Assembly: GCA_910578605.1 (NCBI GenBank)
Contig: CAJTQG010000002.1
Location: forward strand, 48,150 to 112,149
Reading direction: 5' to 3'
From: an uncultured Lachnospiraceae bacterium
Lineage (GTDB): Bacteria > Bacillota > Clostridia > Lachnospirales > Lachnospiraceae
Length of the DNA: 64,000 bases
The position numbers were made by a program, and so were the translations under genes. Below the pieces are notes generated by a model. It did no database searches, was not told the origin of the DNA, and worked only from the letters and a program-made list of their open reading frames with translations. How positions within the stretch are numbered: position 1 is the stretch's first letter; each line of letters starts with the position of its first letter. Shown piece after piece: positions 17,412-26,094 of this stretch.

Positions 17412-17463
17412 AAGAGACAGCTCTATGCAGGATAATATGATAATATAGGGCTGTCTCTTTTTG
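17412..17463 (+). terminator. Intrinsic terminator after aspS
   Basis: The arms AAGAGACAGC (17412-17421) and GCTGTCTCTT (17450-17459) are perfectly complementary, with extra pairing inside, and end in a run of T. It separates aspS from spmA, so spmA probably has its own promoter. Confidence 0.85.
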
Positions 17464-17615
17464 CAAAACAATACCTCTCATATGCCTTCTGCAGTCATGA
17501 ATAAAAAAAGACTTTCATATGATATATTACATAGCCATGTTTGGACAATGCTATTATCCAATCTGACCAACACATTCATTTTATCAATGAAAATATCAAA
17601 GAGAGGGAGGTAACT

Positions 17616-18230
17616 ATGTTAAATTATCTATGGGGTTTTATGATTATAATTGGTGTTGTTTATGGAGCCTTAACCGGTCGAATCAATGAGGTTGGCAACG
17701 GTGTATTAACCTCAGCCAATGAGGCGGTATCTCTATGTCTGACTATGCTTGGTGTCATGACATTTTGGACAGGACTGATGGAGGTCTGTCGATGCGAAGG
17801 TCTTTTAGAACAATTATCTCAAAAATTGGCACCTGTCATTCATTTTTTATTTCCTAAAATCCCCAAAACTCACCCTGCCTTTGAACACATTACCACCAAC
17901 TTTATTGCCAATATTCTAGGATTAGGATGGGCTGCCACCCCCGCTGGGCTAAAGGCGATGGAGGAGCTTGCCAATCTGGAAGAAGAAAGAGGAAACCCTT
18001 CCTACCAAAAAGAACTTCCATCCCCCCATACCCGAACAGCCAGCAATGAGATGTGTATTTTTTTAATTTTAAATATCTCCTCCCTGCAGCTGATACCTGT
18101 CAACATGATTGCCTACAGAAGCCAATATGGCAGCATTAACCCGCCTGCTATTGTTGGTCCTGCCATTATTGCAACACTAGTAAGTACTTTGGTTGCTATT
18201 ATTTTTTGTAAGATTATGGATAAGATATAG
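17616..18230 (+). CDS. spmA: Spore maturation protein A
   Basis: A 204-residue membrane protein of the nucleoside-recognition fold. It has the conserved GxxNxxxxxxxxxAVxLCLTMLGVMTFWTGLM region near the N-terminus, and LGLGWAATPAGLKAMEEL and NEMCIFLILNISSLQLIP further on, all hallmarks of SpmA. It works with SpmB in spore core dehydration in Bacillus. The ATG at 17616 follows GGGAGG with 5-base spacing; an upstream in-frame ATG at 17541 has no ribosome site. The usual spmA-spmB pairing is broken: spmB is divergently encoded on the far side of aspS. The gene follows the aspS terminator, so it is probably transcribed separately. Confidence 0.93.
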   Translation: MLNYLWGFMIIIGVVYGALTGRINEVGNGVLTSANEAVSLCLTMLGVMTFWTGLMEVCRCEGLLEQLSQKLAPVIHFLFPKIPKTHPAFEHITTNFIANILGLGWAATPAGLKAMEELANLEEERGNPSYQKELPSPHTRTASNEMCIFLILNISSLQLIPVNMIAYRSQYGSINPPAIVGPAIIATLVSTLVAIIFCKIMDKI

Positions 18231-18385
18231 CTTGCTTTTCCTCCTGAAAATCATTATAATAATTATATAAATATTTACTTTTTTTGTATAAAAATATAGT
18301 GAATATGCCCAATCAAATGAACACAAAAGCAACAGTGCATCTGTCTAAACTGTTCGCTTTGAAAGGCACGGAAGGAGGAGCAACT

Positions 18386-18832
18386 ATGGATAATTTATTT
18401 AGACAAGAAATGAATCTTATGAATATGGAACAACATTTACAGACTTACTTTTCGCCAAAGACGGCTGCACACCGTGAAAATTATCATCATCATTTAATAT
18501 GTCATATTCCTCTTTCTCCTAACGATTGTGGGCTGATGGTTGAGAAATTCAATTCTCTGACACGCTTTGAAAATGAAATTGGCATATATGAAGACTTAGC
18601 GTTAAGCATTATTGTAATGTGGGCTTTCTGCAACAAATACAACATACATAAAAATGATTTCCTCAATCGTCTGATTCATCACACTGACTCTCTTCCTCAG
18701 CACCGAGGACGCTATTATAAAATTTTGCTGTTCCCTGTCTTTGATGAATATGGACTAGAAACCTTCGGAAAATCCATCAATACAATTGAGACCATGTGCG
18801 AGGTTATTGATATGCATGTGAAAATGTCCTAA
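18386..18832 (+). CDS. Uncharacterised 148-residue protein
   Basis: I do not recognise this protein. It is soluble, with no signal peptide or membrane segment, and rich in His and Asn, with a HRENYHHH cluster near residue 30. It looks mostly helical. The start is set by a strong AAGGAGGAG six bases before the ATG at 18386; the frame stays open 34 codons upstream but without a ribosome site. A strong terminator follows. Its neighbours are spmA on the left, same strand but 155 bases away, and the PadR operon on the right. It has good coding features and is probably real; function unknown. Confidence 0.7.
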   Translation: MDNLFRQEMNLMNMEQHLQTYFSPKTAAHRENYHHHLICHIPLSPNDCGLMVEKFNSLTRFENEIGIYEDLALSIIVMWAFCNKYNIHKNDFLNRLIHHTDSLPQHRGRYYKILLFPVFDEYGLETFGKSINTIETMCEVIDMHVKMS

Positions 18833-18853
18833 CAGTAAAAATTTAGACTATTA

Positions 18854-18901
18854 TGTAGAAAATGGTTTCAAAGATTAAACTTTGAAACCATTTTTTCTAC
18901 A
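18854..18901. terminator. Strong bidirectional terminator
   Basis: A near-perfect hairpin with arms of about 20 bases around GGTTTCAAAG and CTTTGAAACC, a six-base loop, and T-runs on both strands. It lies 22 bases after the stop of the 148-residue protein. Confidence 0.85.
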
Positions 18902-19221
18902 GACTAAGTAAAGAATAATTCTTTTGAATCCCTTTATTCATATTTACTATTTTTTCTTTCGTCTATTATTCTCCCGCATCAAAACGACCGTACAATCCTA
19001 TATTGCTTACTTGACCTTGTACATCTATTTTTCATCTGTTCACCTCCTGAGATTCCTTTATCTAATGTCTATTCTAACAAACTTACCTGTTTTCTCCTCT
19101 CCAACCATCTTAACTTTTTCTTATTAAATATGCTGATTTGTTTATTAATTTAACTTACTTAAATTTCTCTACCAAACGATTTACCTGCATTTATCATACT
19201 ATCAATCATTGGTTTTGTCAA

Positions 19222-19321
19222 CAAATACTTTGGCGGACAAAGTATTTGTAAAAATTAATAATATGAAATAAAAAGAAAATGTATTTATAAATACTTTGGT
19301 GAACGTAATATTGATTACGTT
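19222..19321. promoter_or_regulatory. Candidate PadR operator region
   Basis: The perfect 11-bp arms CAAATACTTTG (19222-19232) and CAAAGTATTTG (19238-19248) flank the spacer GCGGA. A lone half-site ATACTTTGG recurs at 19291-19299. A second inverted repeat, AACGTAAT (19302-19309) with ATTACGTT (19314-19321), overlaps the -35 of the next promoter. Stacked repeats just before a padR gene suggest autoregulation; no binding can be shown here. The rest of 18902-19221 is AT-rich with no recognisable feature. Confidence 0.55.
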
Positions 19322-19339
19322 AATTATTTGTGCTATGAT
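19311..19339 (+). promoter_or_regulatory. Candidate sigma-A promoter of the PadR operon
   Basis: TTGATT (19311-19316) and TATGAT (19334-19339) with a 17-base spacer, about 140 bases before the padR ATG. The -35 lies inside the AACGTAAT/ATTACGTT inverted repeat. Confidence 0.6.
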
Positions 19340-19480
19340 TCCTTTATTAGCAGTATTATATATTGAAGCTTCTACTGTTATAAATATTCCTTTGTTGCGC
19401 ATACTAGACATAAAGGTCAAAAGGATTTCCCAGCTATGCTAGAGCAATCCATACGACAAATAAAAACTTGCAGGTGAAAA

Positions 19481-19846
19481 ATGGCTGTAAAAAATTATTT
19501 TATTAACGGAATAACAGAATTATTGATTCTTTCTATTTTACAAAAACAAGATAGCTATGTATATGAGATGACTAAAATGATAGAAAAAAATTCAAATAAT
19601 TTATTATCTATATCTCAAAATACTATATATACAGCTACCTACAAATTGGAAAATGAGAGAAAAATCAGTGAATACTCCAAGCTAGTAGGAAAAAAGCGTA
19701 CCAGAATTTATTATCATATAGAAGAAGAGGGACGTATTTTTTTGAAGGAACTACAACAAAGTTATACTCAAATGACAATAGGAGTACAAAATGTTTTACA
19801 TTTACTGGAAAATCATTTACAAGAAGGAGAAACAAAGGATGAATAA
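19481..19846 (+). CDS. PadR family transcriptional regulator
   Basis: A 121-residue winged-helix DNA-binding protein. The N-terminal domain has the family pattern ITELLILSILQKQDSYVYEMTKMIE, then SISQNTIYTATYKLENERKISEY for the recognition helix and YYHIEEEGRIFLKEL for the wing and strand. A short C-terminal helix (about 90-115) should dimerise. PadR proteins usually repress their own operon and respond to small ligands or membrane stress. The ATG follows CAGGTG. Its stop overlaps the start of the next gene (ATGAATAA), so the two are translationally coupled. Candidate operator repeats lie upstream at 19222-19321. Confidence 0.92.
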   Translation: MAVKNYFINGITELLILSILQKQDSYVYEMTKMIEKNSNNLLSISQNTIYTATYKLENERKISEYSKLVGKKRTRIYYHIEEEGRIFLKELQQSYTQMTIGVQNVLHLLENHLQEGETKDE

Positions 19847-20216
19847 TGTTTATAAAAAATATTTGCGTACAGTTAAGGCTTTCTTCCCAGTTATGGGAGT
19901 GGAGGAAAAAAAGTATCTAAAAAATTTGCGTTATGCTATGTATGATTATTGTGAACAATATCACGAATATACAATAGATGATTTGTACAGGGAGTTTGGT
20001 GAACCACGCCAAATTGCCCATGAATTTTATACCAATGCCAACCAGAAGCTTTTGATGAAACGAATCCATATTGCTACTTTTGCAAAGCGATTTCTTATTG
20101 TATTTTTAATTTTAGCATTGTTGGCAACCTTTACATATTGTATTTTCGGGTATCGAGCACAAAAGATATTTGAAAAAGAAACAGCTTTTTCGGAAGAAAT
20201 AGTTATTACAAAATAA
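19839..20216 (+). CDS. Small membrane protein (DUF6120-like), PadR partner
   Basis: A 125-residue protein with a soluble N-terminal part (1-80) and one membrane segment near the C-terminus (about 86-106, RFLIVFLILALLATFTYCIFGY). The soluble part (YLKNLRYAMYDYCEQYHEYTIDDLYREFGEPRQIAHEFY) has the pattern of DUF1700/DUF6120-type proteins that are encoded next to padR genes in Firmicutes. In such pairs the membrane protein is thought to act in sensing or signalling. The ATG overlaps the padR stop by 8 bases, and the padR coding end supplies AAAGGA upstream. Family assignment is from memory of the pattern; function is inferred. Confidence 0.75.
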   Translation: MNNVYKKYLRTVKAFFPVMGVEEKKYLKNLRYAMYDYCEQYHEYTIDDLYREFGEPRQIAHEFYTNANQKLLMKRIHIATFAKRFLIVFLILALLATFTYCIFGYRAQKIFEKETAFSEEIVITK

Positions 20217-20229
20217 AGGAGGATTCCAA

Positions 20230-20739
20230 ATGAAAAAAAAATTATCTATACTTTTAACAATTGCACTTTTTGCCCTTCTCATAAACACAGAATCTGCTAA
20301 TGCAGCCATCATGCCTGACGTCAACTTGAGCACAATTATAAATTCTGAAATTGAATGGCTAGAAGATGGCTGTTATATAGAAACTATAATAGAAGGAGAA
20401 CCTGACCTCACTTTAGAGTGCTCCACTTTTGCCACAGCAAAATACATTACCAGAACAAAAACCTCTTATATAAAAAACAGCAGCGGAACTGTTCTTTGGT
20501 ATGTTTCTATCAGAGCAACCTTCTCCTATGACGGCACTACGGCAAAATGCACAAGCTACACTCCCAGCGCTGCCGCACCCGCTCAAACCTGGACAATAAA
20601 AAGCCTTTCCTCCAACAAATACGGAAGTGCTGCCTCTGCCGTTGCCACTGCTACACATAAAGATCCAGCAATCGGCAAGTCACAAGATATAACTAAAACA
20701 CTTACTATCAAATGCAGTCCAACCGGTGTAGTGTCCTAA
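20230..20739 (+). CDS. Small secreted protein of the PadR operon (possibly DUF6147)
   Basis: A 169-residue exported protein. A classical signal peptide (KKK, then a hydrophobic core about 5-18) ends in ANA, so cleavage is likely after residue 25. The mature part is Ser/Thr-rich and looks all-beta. Two cysteines occur in the first half (CYIETII and LECSTF), with two more later. It resembles short Lachnospiraceae secreted proteins labelled DUF6147, but I am not certain. The ATG has a perfect AAAGGAGG site, and the gene is 13 bases after the membrane protein gene, so it is the likely output of the operon. A terminator follows. It could be an antimicrobial-type, adhesive or signalling protein; none of these is shown. 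Confidence 0.7.
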   Translation: MKKKLSILLTIALFALLINTESANAAIMPDVNLSTIINSEIEWLEDGCYIETIIEGEPDLTLECSTFATAKYITRTKTSYIKNSSGTVLWYVSIRATFSYDGTTAKCTSYTPSAAAPAQTWTIKSLSSNKYGSAASAVATATHKDPAIGKSQDITKTLTIKCSPTGVVS

Positions 20740-20870
20740 TGATTATAATGCATAATAAAATTGTTTGATTTGTCCATTATTGACAAGCACTATTTTAATA
20801 ATATAATACAATTACATTTTATTACCTTTAACTGCACAGCACTTATTATACAAACATTTTATTCTATAAA

Positions 20871-20918
20871 AAATAGCCCCTGCAAATTACTTATCTATAT
20901 ATATGCTTGGGGCTATTT
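20871..20918. terminator. Bidirectional terminator between the PadR operon and rsmI
   Basis: The perfect arms AAATAGCCCC (20871-20880) and GGGGCTATTT (20909-20918) sit between two convergent transcription units, with T-rich sequence on both exits. Confidence 0.7.
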
Positions 20919-20959
20919 ACTTTTACTTCACTTATTTATCTATGATGGCATCTGCTTTC

Positions 20960-21823
20960 TTATTTTTCTTTGCCTTTATTTTTCACCAAGTATTGATACA
21001 CATCCCGCTTAGATATGCCCCTGTCCCCTCCCACCATCCTCATTGCCTCCTTATATGGGATTCCCTGGCTTTCATAGTACGCCATATGCTCCTCAATAGA
21101 CATACATTCCCACTTTTCCTGCTCCTCCTTCACCACCTGTTCCAATGCTTTTCCCTCTATCACAAGCACATATTCTCCCCTGATTTCCTCCTTGGTCAAA
21201 TTGATGCACAGTTCCCCCAATGTACTCCATCCTACCTCCTCATACCTCTTTGTCAATTCTCTGCACAGTGCAATTCTCCGTTCTGTCCCCAAGACCTGGG
21301 CTAATTCCTCCAATGTTTTTTTCAAATGATGGGGCGCTTCATATAAAATAATGGTTCTTGTCTCCCTCTTTAACTCCTCCAGCACTTGCCCCCTCTCCTT
21401 TTTATCCGGCGGCAGAAAGGCTTCAAATGCAAATCTTCTAGTAGCCATCCCTGACATAGTCAATGCTGTAATGCATGCAGCAGGTCCCGGCAGGGAGGTA
21501 ACTCTAATTTGTGCCTCTATACACTGGCGAACCAATTCCTCACCGGGATCCGATATTCCAGGGGTACCTGCGTCAGTAATTAAGGCAATAGACTTTCCCT
21601 GGCGCATCTGCTCAACCAAATATTTTGCCTTCTCCACCTTATTATACTCGTGGTAGCTCGTCATAGGCGTCTTAATGCCAAAATGATTTAACAGTTTAAT
21701 GCTATGCCTTGTATCCTCCGCTCCTATTAAATCTACTGTTTTTAAAGTTTCCAATACCCTGTAAGTAATATCCTCCAAATTTCCGATAGGTGTTGCACAC
21801 AGATACAACATGCCCTCCTCCAT
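20960..21823 (-). CDS. rsmI: 16S rRNA (cytidine1402-2'-O)-methyltransferase RsmI
   Basis: Methylates the 2'-O of C1402 in the decoding centre of 16S rRNA. It belongs to the tetrapyrrole-methylase fold family, shown by LYLCATPIGNLEDITYR at the N-terminus, ALITDAGTPGISDPGEELVRQC, SLPGPAACITALTMSG, and FLPPDKKERG. The length of ~287 is typical. Several ATGs lie close together (21835, 21823, 21811); the one at 21823 has GGAGG five bases before it, but 21811 has an equally good site. It is last in the yaaR-holB-ricT-trmN6 block, as in Bacillus (yabC). Confidence 0.95.
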   Translation of the reverse strand: MEEGMLYLCATPIGNLEDITYRVLETLKTVDLIGAEDTRHSIKLLNHFGIKTPMTSYHEYNKVEKAKYLVEQMRQGKSIALITDAGTPGISDPGEELVRQCIEAQIRVTSLPGPAACITALTMSGMATRRFAFEAFLPPDKKERGQVLEELKRETRTIILYEAPHHLKKTLEELAQVLGTERRIALCRELTKRYEEVGWSTLGELCINLTKEEIRGEYVLVIEGKALEQVVKEEQEKWECMSIEEHMAYYESQGIPYKEAMRMVGGDRGISKRDVYQYLVKNKGKEK

Positions 21824-21866
21824 TTTTTCCTCCATAGCTTCTCTTTTTCCTTTCTATATCCATTGG

Positions 21867-23228
21867 TCACATATACAGTGATTTCCTTTTAAACATTCTT
21901 CCCAGCACAAACACAGCTGCAGCCGCCAACACAATCTCCGCACAAAACTGTGAGTACGCCAAACCATACAGCGGAAGCAATGCATTTAATATATATAGTG
22001 CAGGAATCTCCAGCACTACCTTACGCATAATAGCAAAAATTAACGCTTCCTTGCCCATACCAACCGCCTGAAATACATTTACGGCAAGAAAATCAATGCA
22101 CAAAAAGGGGAGCCCAATACAAAAACTTTGCAGAAACCTTCCCCCATAGGAAACAATTGTATCATTTTTCATAAACAGCGTAATCAATTGGTCTGCACCA
22201 AAGTAATAACCAAGCACAACCGGCAGCATAAAGCAAAGACTGGCCTTAGCTGCAAATAAAATGGTATTCTTCATTCTCTTTTCATTTCCGCTGGCATAAT
22301 TGTAGCTTACCAGAGGCATAATGCCTTGAGACAAACCCATAGCAATATACATTGGCACCATATTGATTTTCTGGCTGATTCCCATTGCCGCCACGGCGTC
22401 AGCGCCAAAAGGTGATGTGAAATTATTTAAAATCGTCATTCCCGTCACATTTAAAAGATTTTGAATGGCAGCAGGAATACCCACACCGCATATACCAAGT
22501 ACAATCTTTTTTCTCAAACAGAATTTATTAGGATGAATACAGACATATGTGTTTTTCCTCTTAATAAACAGAAGCACAAAGAAATAAGTACAAGCCACAC
22601 AATTTGCCAGGAAGGTTGCCAATCCCGCGCCTTGCGCCCCCATATTCAGTCCCCAGGGCAAAATAAATATAGGATCTAATATGATGTTCAGCAAACAACC
22701 GCTCATAGTTCCCACACTGGCATGAAAGGCCGCCCCCTCCGCACGCACCATATAGGCCAACACTACATTTAAGATAGCCGGCACAGCGCCAAAATTCACT
22801 GTCCACCTCATATACGCAGCAGTGGCCGCTGTAGTATTGGCGTCCGCCCCAAGAAGTCTGAGAAGAGGCACCTTAAAGCCAGCGCAGGCCATTGAAAATA
22901 CAATACCGCAAAACAGTGCACAATAAAATCCAACCGCTGAACTCCTGTAAACCGTATCATATTCTTTTCTTCCCAATGCGCGGCTCATCATACTAGAACT
23001 GCCCACACCAAATAAATTGTTGACGGCATTAAACGCCAACAGCACCGGAGCTGCCAGTGTTACCGCAGCATTTTGTATTGGGTCATTGAGCATCCCCACA
23101 AAATAAGTGTCCGCCAAATTATAGATTACCATTACAAGGGAACTTAAAATGGTTGGTATGGCTAGTTGAGCAACCGCCTTTGGAACCGGAGTATTTTCAA
23201 AAAGATTTATTTTGCTTGTATCTGCCAT
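21867..23228 (-). CDS. MATE family efflux transporter
   Basis: A cation-driven multidrug/metabolite exporter of 453 residues with 12 predicted membrane segments in two similar halves. MATE features seen are PTILSSLVMVIYNLADTYFVG at the N-terminus, GSSSMMSRALGRKE after TM2, and in the second half GISQKINMVPMYIAMGLSQGIMPLVSYNYA. The ATG follows AGGAGG with 8-base spacing. It is inserted between the trmN6-like gene and rsmI, which are adjacent or separated only by a GIY-YIG gene in Bacillus, so it may be an insertion into the conserved block. The substrate cannot be told. Confidence 0.93.
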   Translation of the reverse strand: MADTSKINLFENTPVPKAVAQLAIPTILSSLVMVIYNLADTYFVGMLNDPIQNAAVTLAAPVLLAFNAVNNLFGVGSSSMMSRALGRKEYDTVYRSSAVGFYCALFCGIVFSMACAGFKVPLLRLLGADANTTAATAAYMRWTVNFGAVPAILNVVLAYMVRAEGAAFHASVGTMSGCLLNIILDPIFILPWGLNMGAQGAGLATFLANCVACTYFFVLLFIKRKNTYVCIHPNKFCLRKKIVLGICGVGIPAAIQNLLNVTGMTILNNFTSPFGADAVAAMGISQKINMVPMYIAMGLSQGIMPLVSYNYASGNEKRMKNTILFAAKASLCFMLPVVLGYYFGADQLITLFMKNDTIVSYGGRFLQSFCIGLPFLCIDFLAVNVFQAVGMGKEALIFAIMRKVVLEIPALYILNALLPLYGLAYSQFCAEIVLAAAAVFVLGRMFKRKSLYM

Positions 23229-23313
23229 TCTATCAGCCTCCTGTTTTCATTTATATTTTTTATCCTTCCCTAATACAAGGAAAAGCTGCTTCAAAGATAA
23301 TCCGCCGCAAAAA

Positions 23314-24048
23314 TTATTTCTCATATAAATCTTTGACTTCACGGCTATACATATTGGGTGAATCAAAGACAATCAGCGGGGGCTCCACTTTCATCAGTGC
23401 TCCTCCCCCCTTCACCGCCTCTATCAGCACCATGTTTGCCTCCCTGTCCAAAAAAGGATGAACCATCCGAATTCTCTTTGGCTCTAAGCTATAGGCGGCT
23501 AGGGTGCTTAATATTTCCATTAATCTTCTTGGCCTATGCACCATATAAAACCTGCCCCCTGGTTTTAACACTGCTGCCGTCTCCCTCACCACATCCTCCA
23601 ACTTACAAAGCACCTCATGTCTTGCAATCGCCAATGGCATATTAGGATTTTTTAACCCATGAGTATCATTCATATAGGGTGGATTACATGTCACCACATG
23701 AAAAGAAGCTTTCCCAAAAATAAGGGAAGCTTCCTTAATGTCGCCCTGTACAATAGAAATTTTCTTTTCCTGATGATTCCAGGCCACACTTCTTTGTGCC
23801 ATCTGTGCACTCTCCACCTGTATCTCCAATCCTGTAAAATGGCCACCTGCCGTTTTTGCCTCCAGCAAAATAGGTATCACGCCTGTTCCTGTTCCCAAAT
23901 CCAGCACCTGTTCTGCCTTTTTCACCTTGGCGAATCCTGTCAGCAGCACTGCATCCATTCCAAAACAAAACTTATCTTTATTCTGAATAATCTGATAGCC
24001 TTTTCGATTCAAATCATCTAACCGCTCACCATCGTTTAAACTAATCAT
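23314..24048 (-). CDS. tRNA1(Val) (adenine37-N6)-methyltransferase-like protein
   Basis: A 244-residue SAM-dependent methyltransferase of the TrmN6/YfiC/YabB group. Motif I is VLDLGTGTGVIPILL (residues ~48-62) and the adenine-N6 signature NPPYM is near residue 122. An N-terminal GYQIIQNKDKFCFGMDAVLL block matches this family. Start and neighbour overlap: ATGATTAG shares 8 bases with the stop of ricT, so the two are translationally coupled. It corresponds to Bacillus yabB by position and similarity. The tRNA target is inferred from the E. coli homologue; a protein N6-glutamine methyltransferase is less likely given the gene order. Confidence 0.88.
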   Translation of the reverse strand: MISLNDGERLDDLNRKGYQIIQNKDKFCFGMDAVLLTGFAKVKKAEQVLDLGTGTGVIPILLEAKTAGGHFTGLEIQVESAQMAQRSVAWNHQEKKISIVQGDIKEASLIFGKASFHVVTCNPPYMNDTHGLKNPNMPLAIARHEVLCKLEDVVRETAAVLKPGGRFYMVHRPRRLMEILSTLAAYSLEPKRIRMVHPFLDREANMVLIEAVKGGGALMKVEPPLIVFDSPNMYSREVKDLYEK

Positions 24049-24946
24049 CTATCTTAGACTTTCCTTCCTTCACTTCCAGAGCCTCTAATTCTTTCAATTC
24101 CTCCGGTGATAAGTTTAGCTGCTCTCTTCTGTGGCGCTTCTTAAACTTAAGCTGACTCACCTTATACTCTCGGATTTCCTTTGCGTCATTGACCTCCACA
24201 ATCACCTTGACTAACTGGCGAAGTACACTGACACTATGTACCTCTCCCCGAAGGCCATCATCTGTTGTCACATAATCTCCTATATTAGGAAGATGCTTGT
24301 TCAAATCCTCATAGGTTTCCTCCTCGTATTTCAGGCAGCACATTAGTCTTCCGCAAACTCCTGATATCTTGGAAGGATTTAAGGATAGATTTTGCTCCTT
24401 CGCCATCTTAATAGAAACCGGAATGAAATCTGACATATAACTGCTGCAGCACAGAGGCCGTCCGCATATACTCACGCCCCCCATCACCTTTGTCTCATCC
24501 CTGACACCAATCTGGCGAAGCTCAATTCTTGTCTTGAACACAGACGCCAAATCCTTTACCAATTCACGGAAATCAATTCTTCCGTCTGCCGTAAAATAAA
24601 ATAATACTTTATTGTTGTCAAAAGTATATTCGGCATCTATCAGCTTCATTTCCAGCTGATGGTTTGCTATTTTTTCTAAGCATATATCAAAAGCTTTCTT
24701 CTCCTTCTCCTTGTTCGCCGCCTGAACTTTGTCATCCTCCGGTGTAGCGATACGAATAACCGTCTTTAAGGGAGCAATAATCTGCTCCTCCTCCACCTCA
24801 CGTCTGCCAAGGACTACATCACCGTACTCTACTCCTCTAGCTGTCTCCACAATCACATGCTGTCCAACCTCTATGTCCATCTGAGCCGGATCAAAAAAAT
24901 ATATTTTACCCGCACGCCTGAATCTTACACCTATTACCTTTACCAT
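24041..24946 (-). CDS. ricT: PSP1-domain protein RicT (YaaT)
   Basis: A 301-residue cytoplasmic PSP1-domain protein. The Cys-rich region CGRPLCCSSYM (about 157-167) and VCGRLMCCLKYEEE (about 197-210) supplies the ligands for the Fe-S cluster known from the Bacillus RicA-RicF-RicT complex. That complex controls RNase Y-dependent mRNA processing and, through it, sporulation and biofilm genes. The ATG follows GAGGAG with 6-base spacing. It lies directly after holB and overlaps the trmN6-like gene. RicA and RicF are not in the window. Confidence 0.94.
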   Translation of the reverse strand: MVKVIGVRFRRAGKIYFFDPAQMDIEVGQHVIVETARGVEYGDVVLGRREVEEEQIIAPLKTVIRIATPEDDKVQAANKEKEKKAFDICLEKIANHQLEMKLIDAEYTFDNNKVLFYFTADGRIDFRELVKDLASVFKTRIELRQIGVRDETKVMGGVSICGRPLCCSSYMSDFIPVSIKMAKEQNLSLNPSKISGVCGRLMCCLKYEEETYEDLNKHLPNIGDYVTTDDGLRGEVHSVSVLRQLVKVIVEVNDAKEIREYKVSQLKFKKRHRREQLNLSPEELKELEALEVKEGKSKIDD

Positions 24947-24967
24947 ATTAGTCTCCTCACATACAAG

Positions 24968-25963
24968 TTATCCCATATTTTCTTTAATGGTCAATAGCAT
25001 CAATTCTATGGTTAAATCAAAGTTTACATTTGCCTTTAAACGAGTTTTTACTTTATAGATAGCATCTAGCACCTTCTCCGTTCCCTCATAGGAAAATTTA
25101 GATGCCTGCTCACTGATATACTTGTACTCGTCTTTAAATATTAAATCCCCTGCATTCCGGGAAACCTTGTACATCAATACATCCCGATACCACATACTCA
25201 TCAAATCCAGATAGTCATCCACCTCTAGCTTATAGACCGCCACACGTTTTACCGCATCCACCACCTGGGCAGTGTCCATCTTGTCGATAAATTTAACTAC
25301 TTGGAGCACATTTTCCTTTAATTCCGAAAAATGCTCAGAAGCTGCCAGCTTCATTGCTTTTCCCATGTTGCCTCCGGAAAAAGCAACCGCCACATCTGCC
25401 TTGTAATCCGTCACCTGCAGGTTGTCCATTAAGTATTGTTTCAGCTCTACAGCCGGCAAAGGCTTAAAATCCAACAGAACACACCTAGACAATACCGTCT
25501 GCAGAAATATATCCTTGTTGGTGGACAACAATAAAATTACCGCATATTCCGGCGGCTCCTCAATGGTTTTCAGCAGTGCATTCTGTGCCTGCTGAGTCAT
25601 CATCTGTGCATCCTCCACAATATAAATCTTATATCTGCTGCTATATGGCTTAATCTCCACATCATTGACAATCTGATTGCGCACATCTTCCACAGAAATG
25701 GTTGTCGGCTTCTCATGGGTAACCCATTTAATATCCGGATGATTGCCGGAGGCTGCCTGTTTACAAGAGCGGCACCTTGTACATGGCTCGCTCTCGTCCT
25801 CCTCACACTGCAGAGCCATGGAGAACAGCCTTGCCATCATTTTTTTTCCGCTTCCTGCCTCGCCATGAAAAATATAGGCATGTGAAATCCTGTCCTCCTC
25901 AATGGCATGCTTAAAGTATTCTACTATATGATTATGTCCTAAGACATCACTAAATCCTGGCAT
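24968..25963 (-). CDS. holB: DNA polymerase III subunit delta-prime
   Basis: A clamp-loader subunit: an AAA+ protein of 331 residues. It shows HAYIFHGEAGSGKKMMARLF (P-loop, about 29-48), a zinc module with four cysteines (CEEDESEPCTRCRSCKQ, about 53-69), IVEDAQMMTQQAQNALLKTIEEPPE (Walker B-like, about 115-140) and STNKDIFLQTVLSRC (sensor 1 and SRC). This SRC motif supplies the arginine finger to neighbouring ATPase subunits. The ATG follows AAAGGAG. It sits between yaaR and ricT, its conserved Firmicutes setting. Confidence 0.95.
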   Translation of the reverse strand: MPGFSDVLGHNHIVEYFKHAIEEDRISHAYIFHGEAGSGKKMMARLFSMALQCEEDESEPCTRCRSCKQAASGNHPDIKWVTHEKPTTISVEDVRNQIVNDVEIKPYSSRYKIYIVEDAQMMTQQAQNALLKTIEEPPEYAVILLLSTNKDIFLQTVLSRCVLLDFKPLPAVELKQYLMDNLQVTDYKADVAVAFSGGNMGKAMKLAASEHFSELKENVLQVVKFIDKMDTAQVVDAVKRVAVYKLEVDDYLDLMSMWYRDVLMYKVSRNAGDLIFKDEYKYISEQASKFSYEGTEKVLDAIYKVKTRLKANVNFDLTIELMLLTIKENMG

Positions 25964-26094
25964 TTTACTACTCCTTTTTCCTATCCTGTATTCTGTCTGA
26001 TGGTTACCCTTTTATCTTGCACAGCATTCGTTGCGTTATTTCTTCCTGTGTAACTATTCAAAGACATATTCGCAAAATCGCTGAATAGCTGCCT

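Noticed and set aside
19202-19420. 72-codon minus-strand open frame
   Set aside because: It overlaps the promoter and operator repeats of the PadR operon, has low-complexity hydrophobic content and no convincing ribosome site.
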